Source of the DNA: Chryseobacterium tagetis
Lineage (GTDB): Bacteria > Bacteroidota > Bacteroidia > Flavobacteriales > Weeksellaceae
Assembly (NCBI RefSeq): GCF_016735585.2
Contig: NZ_JAERSE020000001.1
Span: 248,001 to 312,000, forward strand
Length of the DNA: 64,000 bases
Direction of reading: 5' to 3'
Shown: positions 1 to 7,902 of the stretch, piece after piece
How positions within the stretch are numbered: position 1 is the stretch's first letter
Layout of the letters: each line of letters opens with the position of its first letter
Notes under the pieces: generated by a model
What the model was told of the DNA's origin: nothing
The model's input: the letters and a program-made list of their open reading frames with translations, nothing else
The model's database searches: none
Translations under genes and position numbers: made by a program

Positions 1-184
1 TGCCACTTTGTGTCAGTTGAATCGTAGTTCCTTTTCTGTCAAATAATTTGGTGTTCAGCTGGTTTTCTATTTCTTTAATATGCTTCGTTACGGCAGGCTG
101 AGAAATATTCAACTCTTCAGAGGCTTTTGTAAAACTCGATCGGGAAGCTACGGTGTGGAAAACTTTTAATCTGTAATCAAACAT
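1..184 (-). CDS. LysR-type regulator, N-terminal part (cut by window edge)
   Basis: Only the first 61 codons are in the window; the rest lies beyond position 1. The visible part is a winged helix-turn-helix of the LysR family: it begins MFDYRLKVFHTVA and continues with the recognition-helix motif NISQPAVTKHIKEIE at about residues 29-43, then the wing region FDRKGTTIQLTQSG. LysR proteins bind DNA as tetramers and respond to a small ligand through a C-terminal domain that cannot be seen here. It is followed on the same strand by no gene in the window, and it starts 51 bp from the stop of the CLC gene, so its target cannot be deduced. Confidence 0.85.
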   Translation of the reverse strand, partial: MFDYRLKVFHTVASRSSFTKASEELNISQPAVTKHIKEIENQLNTKLFDRKGTTIQLTQSG

Positions 185-235
185 ACTCTAAAGATAAGAA
201 ATTTTGTTGCTTGTCCTATTTGAAAATATCTTGTC

Positions 236-1540
236 TTATAAGTCAGAAAAATCCTTATCGCTTAGATGTTCAAACCTTTTGTTCTTGGCTTCCCCAATTT
301 TTTGTTTCGTATAAATACTGTTGTTTCCTGAAAGTAAATAAGAAACAACACAGGCAATGGCAACGTAAATTCCACATTCAGCTCCGAACAATTCAATTCC
401 CATCAATAGGCAAGCGAGTGGAGTATTAGTTGCCCCTGCAAACACCGCTACAAATCCCATCCCTGCCAACAAACCAAACGGAAGCGGAATAAATAAAGAT
501 AATGCACTTCCCAGCGTCGCCCCGATAAAAAATAACGGAGTCACTTCACCCCCTTTGAACCCTGCGGAAAGCGTGACGATGGTAAAAATCATTTTTAAGG
601 CAAAATCATACAGAGGAAGCTGCTTTTCAAAAGATTCTATAATAGTTGGAATTCCCAGACCAATGTATCTTGTCGTTTCCATTGCAAAAACAGCGATTGC
701 AACAATGATTCCGCCAATAACAGGACGGAACGGTGGATATTTTATTTTAGATTTAAAAACAGAACTTGCCCAATGAATTACTTTACTGAACGTTGCAGCA
801 CAAATACCAAAAGCAATTCCGGCTAAAATACTGTACAGAATAGGAAAAAACTCAAGTTTTGGGATAAAATCAATATGATAATGGGTATGCTTTACATTCC
901 AGAGATTCGTGGCCCAATCCGCTAAAATTGCAGAGGCGAAGGCGGGGAAAATAGCATTGTAACGAATCCTTCCGATCAGGAAAACTTCAAGCCCAAAAAC
1001 CGCTCCGGCCAAAGGAGTTCCGAAAACCGAACCAAAACCGGCAGCAATAGCGGAAATGATCAAGATCTTTCGTTCATTTTTATCGAGCTTAAAAGGTTTC
1101 GTCAACTGATCAGCAATCGCTCCTGCCATTTGCAAAGCAGTTCCTTCACGGCCGGCAGAACCTCCGAAAAAATGAGTGATAATGGTTCCTAAATATACAA
1201 AAGGAGCCATTTTAAAAGGAATGATTTCTTTGGGTTCGTGGATATTTTCAAGCAGCAAATTGTTTCCGGCTTCCACGTCTTTTCCCCAATAATAATATAA
1301 AAGCCCGACCAAAAAACCGGCAACCGGAAGAAAAGCGATCAGCCAGATGTGATTTTCCCTGAAATTCGTAGCCCATTCCAAAGATTGTAAAAAGCCCGCA
1401 GAAGCTGTTCCTACCAATGCTCCAATAATAAGACTTATACAAAGCCATTTAAAAATATAAGGTAAAGCCGGGAATTTTCTGAAGAAAAATCGGGTGTGAA
1501 ATTTTGTTTTGTTGCTTAATGTTCGTTGATGTTTAGACAT
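236..1540 (-). CDS. CLC-family transporter, probable fluoride/proton antiporter (CLC-F type)
   Basis: A 434-residue polytopic membrane protein of the CLC family with no C-terminal CBS domains. The CLC anion-site motifs are present in altered form. The usual GSGIP is AGNNLL at residues 91-96. The gating-glutamate motif is GREGT at 130-134 (E132). The GxFxP loop is GGEVTP at 330-335 (V333, T334). The internal proton glutamate is replaced by V186. As I recall the family, this set (Asn in the first loop, GREGT, GGEVTP, no internal Glu) marks the fluoride-exporting CLC-F clade rather than chloride CLCs. A fluoride riboswitch and its own promoter lie directly upstream, which strongly supports F- export from the cytoplasm. 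Generic pipelines would call it a chloride channel. Confidence 0.88.
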   Translation of the reverse strand: MSKHQRTLSNKTKFHTRFFFRKFPALPYIFKWLCISLIIGALVGTASAGFLQSLEWATNFRENHIWLIAFLPVAGFLVGLLYYYWGKDVEAGNNLLLENIHEPKEIIPFKMAPFVYLGTIITHFFGGSAGREGTALQMAGAIADQLTKPFKLDKNERKILIISAIAAGFGSVFGTPLAGAVFGLEVFLIGRIRYNAIFPAFASAILADWATNLWNVKHTHYHIDFIPKLEFFPILYSILAGIAFGICAATFSKVIHWASSVFKSKIKYPPFRPVIGGIIVAIAVFAMETTRYIGLGIPTIIESFEKQLPLYDFALKMIFTIVTLSAGFKGGEVTPLFFIGATLGSALSLFIPLPFGLLAGMGFVAVFAGATNTPLACLLMGIELFGAECGIYVAIACVVSYLLSGNNSIYTKQKIGEAKNKRFEHLSDKDFSDL

Positions 1541-1547
1541 AATTTTC

Positions 1548-1580
1548 CTGATCCAATTATTATTAATAATCTATTAATCA
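1548..1580 (-). promoter_or_regulatory. possible expression platform of the fluoride riboswitch
   Basis: The last bases of the aptamer (minus strand CCTGAT, 1576-1581) are exactly complementary to ATCAGG at 1548-1553, which lies 7 nt before the CLC start codon. The two cannot pair while the CCT belongs to P1. No U-run follows, so control of translation rather than termination seems more likely. This is inference from complementarity only. Confidence 0.45.
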
Positions 1581-1630
1581 GGCGTCATCAGCTTTTGAAA
1601 AGCGGTTGGTTAAGGAAGAACACCATTTCC
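1576..1630 (-). promoter_or_regulatory. fluoride riboswitch (crcB motif) upstream of the CLC gene
   Basis: Reading the minus strand, the leader shows every element of the fluoride aptamer. The pseudoknot arms are GGAA and TTCC. Stem P1 pairs GGTGTT with GACGCC. The conserved linker is TTAACCAACC. Stem P3 is GCTTT-TCA-AAAGC. The invariant tail is GCTGATGACGCC. The arrangement is the same as in the Thermotoga petrophila aptamer as I remember it. It lies 36 nt before the CLC start codon and about 10 nt after a TAnnTTTG promoter. Fluoride binding would switch on the fluoride antiporter. Confidence 0.93.
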
Positions 1631-1640
1631 TTTTGTATTG

Positions 1641-1648
1641 CAAATATA
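1641..1648 (-). promoter_or_regulatory. Bacteroidota -7 box (TATATTTG) for the riboswitch-CLC transcript
   Basis: The minus strand reads TATATTTG, matching the TAnnTTTG -7 consensus. It ends 11 nt before the aptamer begins, so the transcript would start just upstream of the riboswitch. It lies just past the stop codon of the TIM-barrel gene, so the CLC gene has its own transcription unit. No clear -33 TTG is visible. Confidence 0.7.
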
Positions 1649-1652
1649 AAAT

Positions 1653-2525
1653 TTATTTTAAAAAGAAACGCTGTTCCGAAATATACTTTTTACTGATTTT
1701 TATACTTTCAAAAATATCTTTATCACTAGAATCCTGCTCCAGAAACCAATATTGTAATCCTGCTTTTTCTTTAGCATCAAAAATTCTTTTAAAATCAATG
1801 ATTCCGTTTCCGATTTCTGCAAAGTCTTTTGTTTCTGCCTTCATATCTTTCACGTGCCACAATGGAAATCTTTTGGGATACTTTTCAAAATAAGCTAAAG
1901 GATCTAGACCTGCTTTTGAAATCCAATATAAATCCAGTTCCATTTTAACTAAATCTGAGGAGGTATTTTCCAGAATAAAGTCATAAAAAGTATGCTGTTC
2001 ATCCTTCTTTAGAAATTCAAAATCATGATTGTGATAGGCCAGTTGAATTCCGTTTTGGTTGGAAATCTGTCCTGAATTTTCAAGAATTTCGGGAAGCTTT
2101 TGATAATTTTCAAGCGTTCTTTCTGCTTCCGGAAGATAGGAGCAAACGGCATATTCTGAACCGATAGTATTCAAATCCTCCAACGTTTTATTCCAGTTTT
2201 TCAATAGGGTACCATCTTCATGATCGGTAATTCCGGTTCTGTGGTGTGAACTGATGACTTTTAATCCGTTATCAGACAATATTTTCTTAAATTCTACAGC
2301 TGTTTTTCCGAAAAAAGTTCCGTCATATCCATAGATTTCAAATGTTGTGAATCCTAATATGGCCAGTTTCTCAAAAGTTTTTTCGAGATCTTTGGAAATA
2401 GCATCACGCACTGTGTATAATTGAATTGCCAATGACTTTTTATTCATATTTAAATTAGAAATTCCACAAGAATATAATCCTAAAAATCCCAATGAAGAAA
2501 GGGTAATGAAACCTTTTCTATTCAT
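1653..2525 (-). CDS. sugar phosphate isomerase/epimerase-like TIM-barrel lipoprotein
   Basis: A 290-residue protein resembling the xylose isomerase-like TIM-barrel (AP endonuclease 2) superfamily. Recognisable strands include LAIQLYTVRDAI near residue 32, FTTFEIYGYDG, LKVISSHHRTGI, IQLAYHNHDFEF and VKMELDLYWISKAG, with the histidines, glutamates and aspartates typical of the metal site. The N-terminus has a hydrophobic segment ending in LYSCG, which looks like a lipobox, so a membrane-anchored periplasmic form is likely. The substrate is unknown; relatives act on sugars or inositols. Its ATG overlaps the stop of the upstream thioesterase gene by one base (TAATG), so the two are probably translationally coupled. 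Confidence 0.8.
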   Translation of the reverse strand: MNRKGFITLSSLGFLGLYSCGISNLNMNKKSLAIQLYTVRDAISKDLEKTFEKLAILGFTTFEIYGYDGTFFGKTAVEFKKILSDNGLKVISSHHRTGITDHEDGTLLKNWNKTLEDLNTIGSEYAVCSYLPEAERTLENYQKLPEILENSGQISNQNGIQLAYHNHDFEFLKKDEQHTFYDFILENTSSDLVKMELDLYWISKAGLDPLAYFEKYPKRFPLWHVKDMKAETKDFAEIGNGIIDFKRIFDAKEKAGLQYWFLEQDSSDKDIFESIKISKKYISEQRFFLK

Positions 2526-2992
2526 TATAAAAACGGCTTCATCTCGTCTTCAATCTGCGTTCTCAGTTCCATAAGACGTTTTGCGTACTGTTCTTTTTGT
2601 CTGTCTTCTTCAGTTTCAGGAATCCATTTGGGAACGGGAAGCTTTTTGCCATTTTCGTCAACAGCTACAAAAACAATAATACAATGCGTTTTTTTGTCGA
2701 AATTAGGTTGTTTCAGGTTTCTTGAAAACACATTAATTGAAATATGCATACTTGATGAACCTGTGTAAATCACCTGTGCTTCTACTTTTACAATTTCCCC
2801 GATTTTGATGGGTTCATAAAAACGGATTCCTCCCACATAGACGGTTACAGAATAATTTCCACTCCAGGTTGTTGCGCAGGCATAACCAGCCTGATCAATC
2901 CATTTCATAACACTTCCCCCATGCACATTTCCTCCATAGTTAACATCTGAAGGTTCTGAAATAAACTGAAAAGTAATAGGTTTGTTTTCCAT
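2525..2992 (-). CDS. acyl-CoA thioesterase, hotdog fold
   Basis: I start it at the internal ATG that gives MENKPITFQF (155 residues) because family members begin about there; an upstream in-frame ATG at 3037 would add a 15-residue tail that is not typical. The hotdog motif NYGGNVHGGSVMKWIDQAGYA carries the helix and catalytic Asp/His region, followed by the VTVYVGGIRFYEP strand and the KVEAQVIYTGSSSMHI segment of the YciA/BACH group. It would hydrolyse acyl-CoA thioesters in the cytoplasm. The stop shares one base with the start of the TIM-barrel lipoprotein gene, so the pair forms an operon. Confidence 0.85.
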   Translation of the reverse strand: MENKPITFQFISEPSDVNYGGNVHGGSVMKWIDQAGYACATTWSGNYSVTVYVGGIRFYEPIKIGEIVKVEAQVIYTGSSSMHISINVFSRNLKQPNFDKKTHCIIVFVAVDENGKKLPVPKWIPETEEDRQKEQYAKRLMELRTQIEDEMKPFL

Positions 2993-3117
2993 TTCCACTA
3001 AAAATTTGATTGAATAAAGGTATTTAATAATTTTCAAAATCCTAGATTAAATCCTACTTTTGAAAATAGAAAGTGAAATGAAGACGAATTTTAATTAATA
3101 ACATTCTTAGAATAATA

Positions 3118-3468
3118 ATGAAAAAAGTATTTTATCTTAATACCTGCGATACCTGCAGAAAAATATTAGCGCAATTTGACCTTACAGACTGGGAACTTCG
3201 CGAGATCAAAAAAGAATCGATAACGAAAGAAGAATTGGAAGAAATGTATGAAAAAACAAAGTCTTATGAGGCCTTATTCAGCAAAAAATCTACCCAGATT
3301 AAGTTGAGAGGATTAGATGTGAAGTCTTTAACAGAAAAGGATTTTAAAGAATTATTATTGGATCATTATACCTTTTTGAAGCGTCCTGTTTTTATCACCG
3401 ATGATACAATTTTTGTTGGGAATGATAAGAATAATGTGGCGGCTCTGCAGGAGTTTTTTGGCGTTTGA
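3118..3468 (+). CDS. ArsC/Spx-family thioredoxin-fold protein
   Basis: A 116-residue protein of the arsenate reductase (ArsC/Spx/YffB) family. The redox motif CDTC lies at residues 10-13 directly after the first beta strand (KVFYLNT), and the conserved RP dipeptide is in FLKRPVFI near residue 90. The middle matches the family's helical insert (ITKEELEEMYEKTKSYEALFSKKST). It may be an arsenate reductase-like oxidoreductase or a Spx-like regulator; the motif alone does not decide. No other ars genes are nearby, so arsenic resistance is not supported by context. Confidence 0.85.
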   Translation: MKKVFYLNTCDTCRKILAQFDLTDWELREIKKESITKEELEEMYEKTKSYEALFSKKSTQIKLRGLDVKSLTEKDFKELLLDHYTFLKRPVFITDDTIFVGNDKNNVAALQEFFGV

Positions 3469-3473
3469 TAGTT

Positions 3474-3917
3474 ATGGGCTTAGGTTTAGAAATCAATTTT
3501 GTTTTCGATGTAAAAGAGCCTTTTGAGCACTATTTATATTTAAAGGATAAGTATCAATTCGATAACAGGAATGGGCTTAATCTGGTAATGACGGGAGAAG
3601 GTGACGATGATGCAGGAGATGATGAAATGAGATTATTAAGACAAATTGAAGACGTTTTACAGATAGATCTCAGATTGCTGGATTTTTGGGAAGAATATGA
3701 AGAATTCATCGAAATCGAATTGTTACAATCTAAACTCATAGAACTGGAAGGAGCATTAGTGAAAACCCCGGAATATTATCACAAAATTTGTTGGGGACAC
3801 GATATAGAAAATGGTTATCTCAAAGACAATTTTCTTAAAGATGTAAGATTTTTAATCGAAAGGCTGAATTTTAATAGGGTGAATGGTGCTTCCCGAGTAA
3901 AATATATTTCTGATTGA
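3474..3917 (+). CDS. hypothetical acidic cytoplasmic protein
   Basis: A 147-residue protein with no motif I recognise, no signal peptide and no membrane segment. It is strongly acidic (a GEGDDDAGDDEM stretch near residue 45 and an EEYEEFIEIEL stretch further on) and looks mainly helical. I start at the ATG giving MGLGLEINF, 5 nt after the stop of the ArsC-like gene; a TTG start overlapping that stop is also possible. Close spacing implies co-transcription. A strong hairpin terminator follows it. Confidence 0.6.
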   Translation: MGLGLEINFVFDVKEPFEHYLYLKDKYQFDNRNGLNLVMTGEGDDDAGDDEMRLLRQIEDVLQIDLRLLDFWEEYEEFIEIELLQSKLIELEGALVKTPEYYHKICWGHDIENGYLKDNFLKDVRFLIERLNFNRVNGASRVKYISD

Positions 3918-3951
3918 TTAGGGAAATCATAGAAAAAGAGATTTAGGTATA

Positions 3952-3988
3952 AAAAAACTCCTTACCAATATTGATAAGGAGTTTTTTC
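3952..3988. terminator. bidirectional intrinsic terminator
   Basis: A 13-bp perfect stem, AAAAAACTCCTTA with TAAGGAGTTTTTT, around a 10-nt loop. It sits between the convergent hypothetical gene and gcvT and has U-runs in both directions. Confidence 0.9.
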
Positions 3989-4007
3989 TATTAAAAGAAA
4001 TATTCAA

Positions 4008-5084
4008 TTATACAAAAGGAGCTTTTACCACTTTTGCAGGAATATTTTTATTTCTTACCTGAATGAAAATCTCAGAACCTAGCTTGAAGTGAGGCTTGTC
4101 TACATACGCAAGACCTAAACCTACTTTCTTCATTGGAGACTGAGTTCCTGAAGTTACTTTCCCAATCACGTTTCCTTCTGCATCTACAACAGGATAATCG
4201 TGTCTTGGAACTCCTTTGTCAGTCAATTCAAAACCAACTAATTTTCTTGTAACTCCTTCTTCTTTTTGCTTAGCAAAAGTTTCTTTAGATACAAAGTCTT
4301 TATCAAATTTAGTAATCCATCCTAATCCGGCTTCAATTGGAGAAGTGGTATCGTCGATATCGTTTCCGTAAAGGCAGAATCCTTTTTCAAGTCTCAACGT
4401 ATCTCTTGCAGCCAATCCACAAGGAATAATTCCTTCTTCAGCTCCCGCTTCGATGATCGCATCCCAAAGTTTTTCTGCAGATTCGTTATTGAAATAAATT
4501 TCGAAACCACCGCTTCCTGTGTACCCCGTGTTTGAAATAATTACGTTGTCAGCTCCAGCTACAGAACCTACGGTAAAGTGATAGTAAGGGATTTCAGAAA
4601 GATTAGTTTCTGTTAATTTCTGAAGAATTTCAGTTGCTTTCGGACCTTGAACAGCCAATAAAGACATCTCATCTGAAGCATTGGTCATTTTTGCTCCGAA
4701 AGTATTGTATTTTGAAATATGATTCCAGTCTTTATCGATGTTTGAAGCATTGACAACCACGAAATATTTATCGTCTTCCATTTTGTAAACGATAAGGTCG
4801 TCAACGATTCCTCCGTTTTCGTTGGGAAGGCAAGAATACTGAGCTTTTCCGTTTTCAAGAGCATCTACGTTGTTGGTCGTTACATATTGTAAAAGATCTT
4901 TTGAACCGGGACCTTCGATGAAAAATTGACCCATGTGAGAAACATCAAACAGTCCTGCTTTTTCTCTTACTGCAAAATGTTCTTCCGTTACTCCGGAATA
5001 TTGTACAGGCATTTCAAAACCTGCAAAAGGTACGATTTTAGCTCCCAAAGAAACATGTTTGTCGTACAATGCTGTTTTCTTCAT
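4008..5084 (-). CDS. gcvT: glycine cleavage system T protein (aminomethyltransferase)
   Basis: A 358-residue cytoplasmic enzyme of usual length. It transfers the methylene group of the aminomethyl-H protein to tetrahydrofolate and releases ammonia. Family signatures are the start [21 protein letters not shown], the folate-site motif FDVSHMGQF near residue 48, the [10 protein letters not shown] segment, the [12 protein letters not shown] segment and the LGLAYVD end. It is the last gene of a leftward operon with idi and a small secreted protein, 9 nt after the latter. The other gcv genes (gcvP, gcvH) are not in the window. Confidence 0.97.
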   Translation of the reverse strand: MKKTALYDKHVSLGAKIVPFAGFEMPVQYSGVTEEHFAVREKAGLFDVSHMGQFFIEGPGSKDLLQYVTTNNVDALENGKAQYSCLPNENGGIVDDLIVYKMEDDKYFVVVNASNIDKDWNHISKYNTFGAKMTNASDEMSLLAVQGPKATEILQKLTETNLSEIPYYHFTVGSVAGADNVIISNTGYTGSGGFEIYFNNESAEKLWDAIIEAGAEEGIIPCGLAARDTLRLEKGFCLYGNDIDDTTSPIEAGLGWITKFDKDFVSKETFAKQKEEGVTRKLVGFELTDKGVPRHDYPVVDAEGNVIGKVTSGTQSPMKKVGLGLAYVDKPHFKLGSEIFIQVRNKNIPAKVVKAPFV

Positions 5085-5093
5085 ATTTAATTT

Positions 5094-5567
5094 CTATTTC
5101 TTTATTTTAAAACTATTAAAGGTCTCGTTAAAAAGGCTCATATAATTTCCGTTCCAGTATTTTTCACCGCAATTGATGGAAATAAGATACAGTTCTTTCT
5201 CTTTCTGAAAGACTTTGGTGATCCAGAAGAGTTTTTCTGCCGGATCAAAGTATTCGTAAAAATATTCGGTATATCCTTTTTTGCTTTTATTGCTTTTTAC
5301 TTTGCTTTCGTCATCGGGAGACTTATAAAGAGCCAGGATAAATTTTTTGATTTCGGTAGAGGGTAAATCTAAATCGTGATATTCAGAAATGGTAACAGCT
5401 CCGACTTGATTTGTTGGGAAAATGTTGACAATATCTGTCTCGTTCATGGCTACCCATCCTTCAGGAAAATTGATAGAGTAGTTTGTATTTTCATACGTTT
5501 GTTTTTTCTGAGCGGATAAAAAATGCCCTAAGAACAACAAGATAATGAATAATGAATGCTTGATCAT
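5094..5567 (-). CDS. small secreted protein, unknown function
   Basis: A 157-residue protein with a clear signal peptide (MIKHSLFIILLFLGHFLSAQ). The mature part begins with NTNYSINFPEGWVAMNE, which recalls the PsbP/DUF1795-like fold of many small secreted bacterial proteins; this is a weak match. It starts one base after the idi stop and ends 9 nt before gcvT, so it is the middle gene of that operon. No catalytic motif is visible. Confidence 0.7.
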   Translation of the reverse strand: MIKHSLFIILLFLGHFLSAQKKQTYENTNYSINFPEGWVAMNETDIVNIFPTNQVGAVTISEYHDLDLPSTEIKKFILALYKSPDDESKVKSNKSKKGYTEYFYEYFDPAEKLFWITKVFQKEKELYLISINCGEKYWNGNYMSLFNETFNSFKIKK

Positions 5568-5568
5568 C

Positions 5569-6078
5569 TTAAAAATGATGTTTATATTCTTCTAAAATAA
5601 TTTTGAACCATTCTGTGAAGGTTTCCGGCTTTTCTGCGATTTCCTGATCCAAATCCTCCATTGAGATGTATCTCACTTCTTCTACTTCTTCTTTGTTAAG
5701 AGCAAAATCAGCATTATAAAAACCTGTAAAAACATGGTCTAATTCATGCTCCCAAAGATCTCCTCCCACATCTGCCTTATATATAAAATGGAATTTTTCG
5801 GAAAGATCGACCTCTATCCCAAGTTCTTCCTGAACTCTTCTCTTTGCACCATCGAGATAAGTTTCCCCGATTCTTGGGTGCGAACATACTGCATTCGTCC
5901 ATTGGTTGGGAGAATGATATTTTTCCGGTGCTCTTTTCTGTAAAAGCATCTCACCTTTATCATTGAATAAAAATACGGAGAAAGCCCGATGTAAAAGGCC
6001 ATTAATATGAGCCTGCTGTTTTTCCATCAATCCTAAAACTTCATCCTCAGGATTTACTAAAACTACAAATTCTTCCAT
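5569..6078 (-). CDS. idi: isopentenyl-diphosphate delta-isomerase, type I
   Basis: A 169-residue Nudix-fold enzyme that interconverts isopentenyl and dimethylallyl diphosphate in isoprenoid synthesis. The catalytic cysteine is C65 in CSHPR, and the second catalytic acid is in the WEHELD motif (about E112). LLHRAFSVFLF and LLQKRA are type I hallmarks. The Nudix-like helix GAKRRVQEELGI is present. A TAnnTTTG -7 box ends only 5 nt before the ATG, so the mRNA would be nearly leaderless. First gene of the idi - secreted protein - gcvT operon. Confidence 0.96.
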   Translation of the reverse strand: MEEFVVLVNPEDEVLGLMEKQQAHINGLLHRAFSVFLFNDKGEMLLQKRAPEKYHSPNQWTNAVCSHPRIGETYLDGAKRRVQEELGIEVDLSEKFHFIYKADVGGDLWEHELDHVFTGFYNADFALNKEEVEEVRYISMEDLDQEIAEKPETFTEWFKIILEEYKHHF

Positions 6079-6083
6079 TTCTA

Positions 6084-6091
6084 CAAATGTA
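6084..6091 (-). promoter_or_regulatory. -7 box (TACATTTG) of the idi operon
   Basis: Minus-strand TACATTTG, an exact TAnnTTTG match, ends 5 nt before the idi ATG. Transcription would begin at or within a few bases of the start codon. Confidence 0.65.
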
Positions 6092-6369
6092 AGTGTAATA
6101 AATGTATTTTGGAAATTTTTGGGAAAACATCATAGATTTTGAAATACAAACAAAAGGAAAAGAAAATGAAAGATAAAATTCTTTGTGTCATCAGGAAGAG
6201 CTTGCCACTTGAAATAATAAAGATTGTTTTATTTTTTTTGAATAGAAAAATTTTAACCTATAATAATAGAATCGATGAAAAATTGTTAATTTATTCTTTT
6301 AATGACATTTTTTATAGTAAAAATTTAATTTAAATGAACTTTAACAAAGGGTTTTTATTTTAAAAGTCA
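6092..6369. other. AT-rich intergenic stretch between idi and the HAD gene
   Basis: About 280 bp between divergent genes. It is very AT-rich. The only open frame on the plus strand starts at a TTG near 6139 and encodes a lysine- and leucine-rich 64-residue sequence with no recognisable family. I see no convincing gene, RNA or hairpin here beyond the two promoters at its ends. Confidence 0.5.
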
Positions 6370-6377
6370 TAAATTTG
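6370..6377 (+). promoter_or_regulatory. -7 box (TAAATTTG) of the HAD phosphatase gene
   Basis: TAAATTTG matches the -7 consensus and ends 18 nt before the ATG at 6396. An in-frame TTG at 6375 lies inside this box, so it cannot be the start codon of this transcript. Confidence 0.65.
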
Positions 6378-6395
6378 TTGATACAAAATTTCATA

Positions 6396-6800
6396 ATGGA
6401 GTTAGAATACAAAGATCACTTGAGTCCGATTCTGAAGGACGGAGTAAAAAATTACCTAATTGACATAGACGGAACGATTACAGAAGATGTTCCCAACGAA
6501 GAGCCGGAAAGAATGGTTACCTGTGAGCCTTTTCCTGATGCCTTAGAAACCATTAACAGATGGTATGATGAGGGACATCAGATTTGTTTTTTCACTTCAA
6601 GAACTGAAAATTTAAAACAAATTACCATCGATTGGTTGGATAAGCACGGTTTTAAATACCATAGTGTATTATGCGGAAAACCTAGAGGAGGAAATTATCA
6701 TTGGATAGACAACCATTTGGTGAGAGCTACAAGATACAAAGGGAAATTTACTGACCTTGTAGAAAAGCAGGTAACCATTGAAGTTTTTAAAGAAGATTAA
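6396..6800 (+). CDS. HAD-superfamily phosphatase
   Basis: A 134-residue soluble protein. The catalytic HAD motif I is YLIDIDGTIT, with the nucleophile and acid aspartates two residues apart, about 24 residues from the start. Motif II is CFFTSRTEN. There is a late GNYHWIDNHLV segment in place of a typical motif IV. Length is short for HAD enzymes, so only a minimal core is present. The substrate is unknown. The start is set by the -7 box just upstream. It stands alone between idi and serA and is followed by a palindromic terminator. Confidence 0.8.
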   Translation: MELEYKDHLSPILKDGVKNYLIDIDGTITEDVPNEEPERMVTCEPFPDALETINRWYDEGHQICFFTSRTENLKQITIDWLDKHGFKYHSVLCGKPRGGNYHWIDNHLVRATRYKGKFTDLVEKQVTIEVFKED

Positions 6801-6833
6801 AAATATAATTAAAGATTTAAAGATTAAACGATT

Positions 6834-6858
6834 AAAAGCAGCTGCTTTTTCTTTTGAT
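6834..6858 (+). terminator. terminator-like palindrome after the HAD gene
   Basis: AAAAGCAGCTGCTTTT is a 16-bp perfect palindrome followed by a T-rich tract. Flanking ATTAAA-rich arms extend the potential pairing. It separates the HAD gene from serA. Confidence 0.6.
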
Positions 6859-6896
6859 TTTTAAATCTTTTAATTTTTAAATAATTAAAAGTATTT

Positions 6897-7856
6897 ATGA
6901 AAGTTTTAGCAAACGATGGCTTAGATCAATCTGGAATTGATGCACTAAAGGAGAAAGGGTTTGAAGTGATCACGGCAAAGGTTCCGCAGGAGCAGTTGGT
7001 AGATTACATTAATGAGCATGGTGTTCGTACGCTTTTGGTACGCAGTGCGACACAGGTAAGAAAAGATATTATTGATAATTGCCCATCTATTGAGATCATT
7101 GGTAGAGGAGGAGTAGGAATGGATAATATTGATGTTGCTTATGCCAGAGAAAAAGGAATTCATGTAATCAATACACCTTCAGCTTCATCAGAATCGGTAG
7201 CAGAATTGGTTTTTGCCCATTTATTTTCAGGAGCAAGATTTTTACAGGATTCAAACAGAAAAATGCCATTAGTTGGAGACACTGAGTTTGCAGGGTTAAA
7301 AAAAGCGTATGCAGCAGGTATTGAATTGAAAGGAAAAACAATTGGTATTGTTGGAATGGGAAGAATAGGTCAGGAAGTGGCAAAAATTGCTTTAGGCCTT
7401 GGAATGAGAGTAATTGCAGCGGACAGCAATGTAGGAAAGGCAAGCATCAAAGTAAAATTCTATAATAACCAGTTCATCAATGTAGATATTGAAACTGAGC
7501 CTTTACAGGATGTATTGAAGCATTCAGATTTCATTACGCTTCACGTTCCGGCTCAAAAAGACGGTTACATGATCGGTAAAAATGAGTTTGAAATGATGAA
7601 AGACGGAGTTGCCGTTGTTAACTGCTCAAGAGGAGGAGTAATAGATGAAGAAGCTTTAATTGATGCTTTAGATTCAGGAAAAGTAAGATTTGCTGGGTTG
7701 GATGTTTTCATCAATGAACCAACGCCTTCAAAGAAAGTATTAAATCATTCAAAGATTTCTTTGACACCACATACAGGTGCTTCTACTTTGGAAGCTCAGG
7801 ATAGAATCGGATTGTCTTTGGCAGAGCAGATTTCAAGTATTCTGCAAATTCAATAA
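6897..7856 (+). CDS. serA: D-3-phosphoglycerate dehydrogenase
   Basis: A 319-residue D-2-hydroxyacid dehydrogenase, the first step of serine synthesis (3-phosphoglycerate to 3-phosphohydroxypyruvate, NAD+). The Rossmann motif is GIVGMGRIGQEVA near residue 147. The catalytic Arg is in NCSRGGVIDEEAL, the Glu in the VFINEPTP region, and the His in LTPHTGAST. There is no C-terminal ACT domain, so this is the short form without serine feedback regulation. serC is not adjacent. Other D-2-hydroxyacid dehydrogenases look similar, but the NGIGRGG-like EIIGRGGVGMDNID segment favours SerA. Confidence 0.9.
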   Translation: MKVLANDGLDQSGIDALKEKGFEVITAKVPQEQLVDYINEHGVRTLLVRSATQVRKDIIDNCPSIEIIGRGGVGMDNIDVAYAREKGIHVINTPSASSESVAELVFAHLFSGARFLQDSNRKMPLVGDTEFAGLKKAYAAGIELKGKTIGIVGMGRIGQEVAKIALGLGMRVIAADSNVGKASIKVKFYNNQFINVDIETEPLQDVLKHSDFITLHVPAQKDGYMIGKNEFEMMKDGVAVVNCSRGGVIDEEALIDALDSGKVRFAGLDVFINEPTPSKKVLNHSKISLTPHTGASTLEAQDRIGLSLAEQISSILQIQ

Positions 7857-7873
7857 GAGAAATAGTAAAAAGT

Positions 7874-7902
7874 AAACGCCGCAAAATTTGCGGCGTTTTT
7901 TT
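7874..7902. terminator. bidirectional terminator between serA and mscL
   Basis: AAACGCCGCAAA pairs with TTTGCGGCGTTT, giving a GC-rich stem followed by a T-run. It serves convergent serA and mscL. Confidence 0.92.

Noticed and set aside
3465..3476. TTG start for the acidic hypothetical protein
   Set aside because: An ATG lies three codons downstream; TTG starts are rare here, although overlap with the previous stop makes it possible.
6139..6333. Open frame in the idi-HAD gap, 64 codons
   Set aside because: It starts at TTG, has low-complexity lysine/leucine composition, no family motif, and lies in very AT-rich DNA between two promoters.
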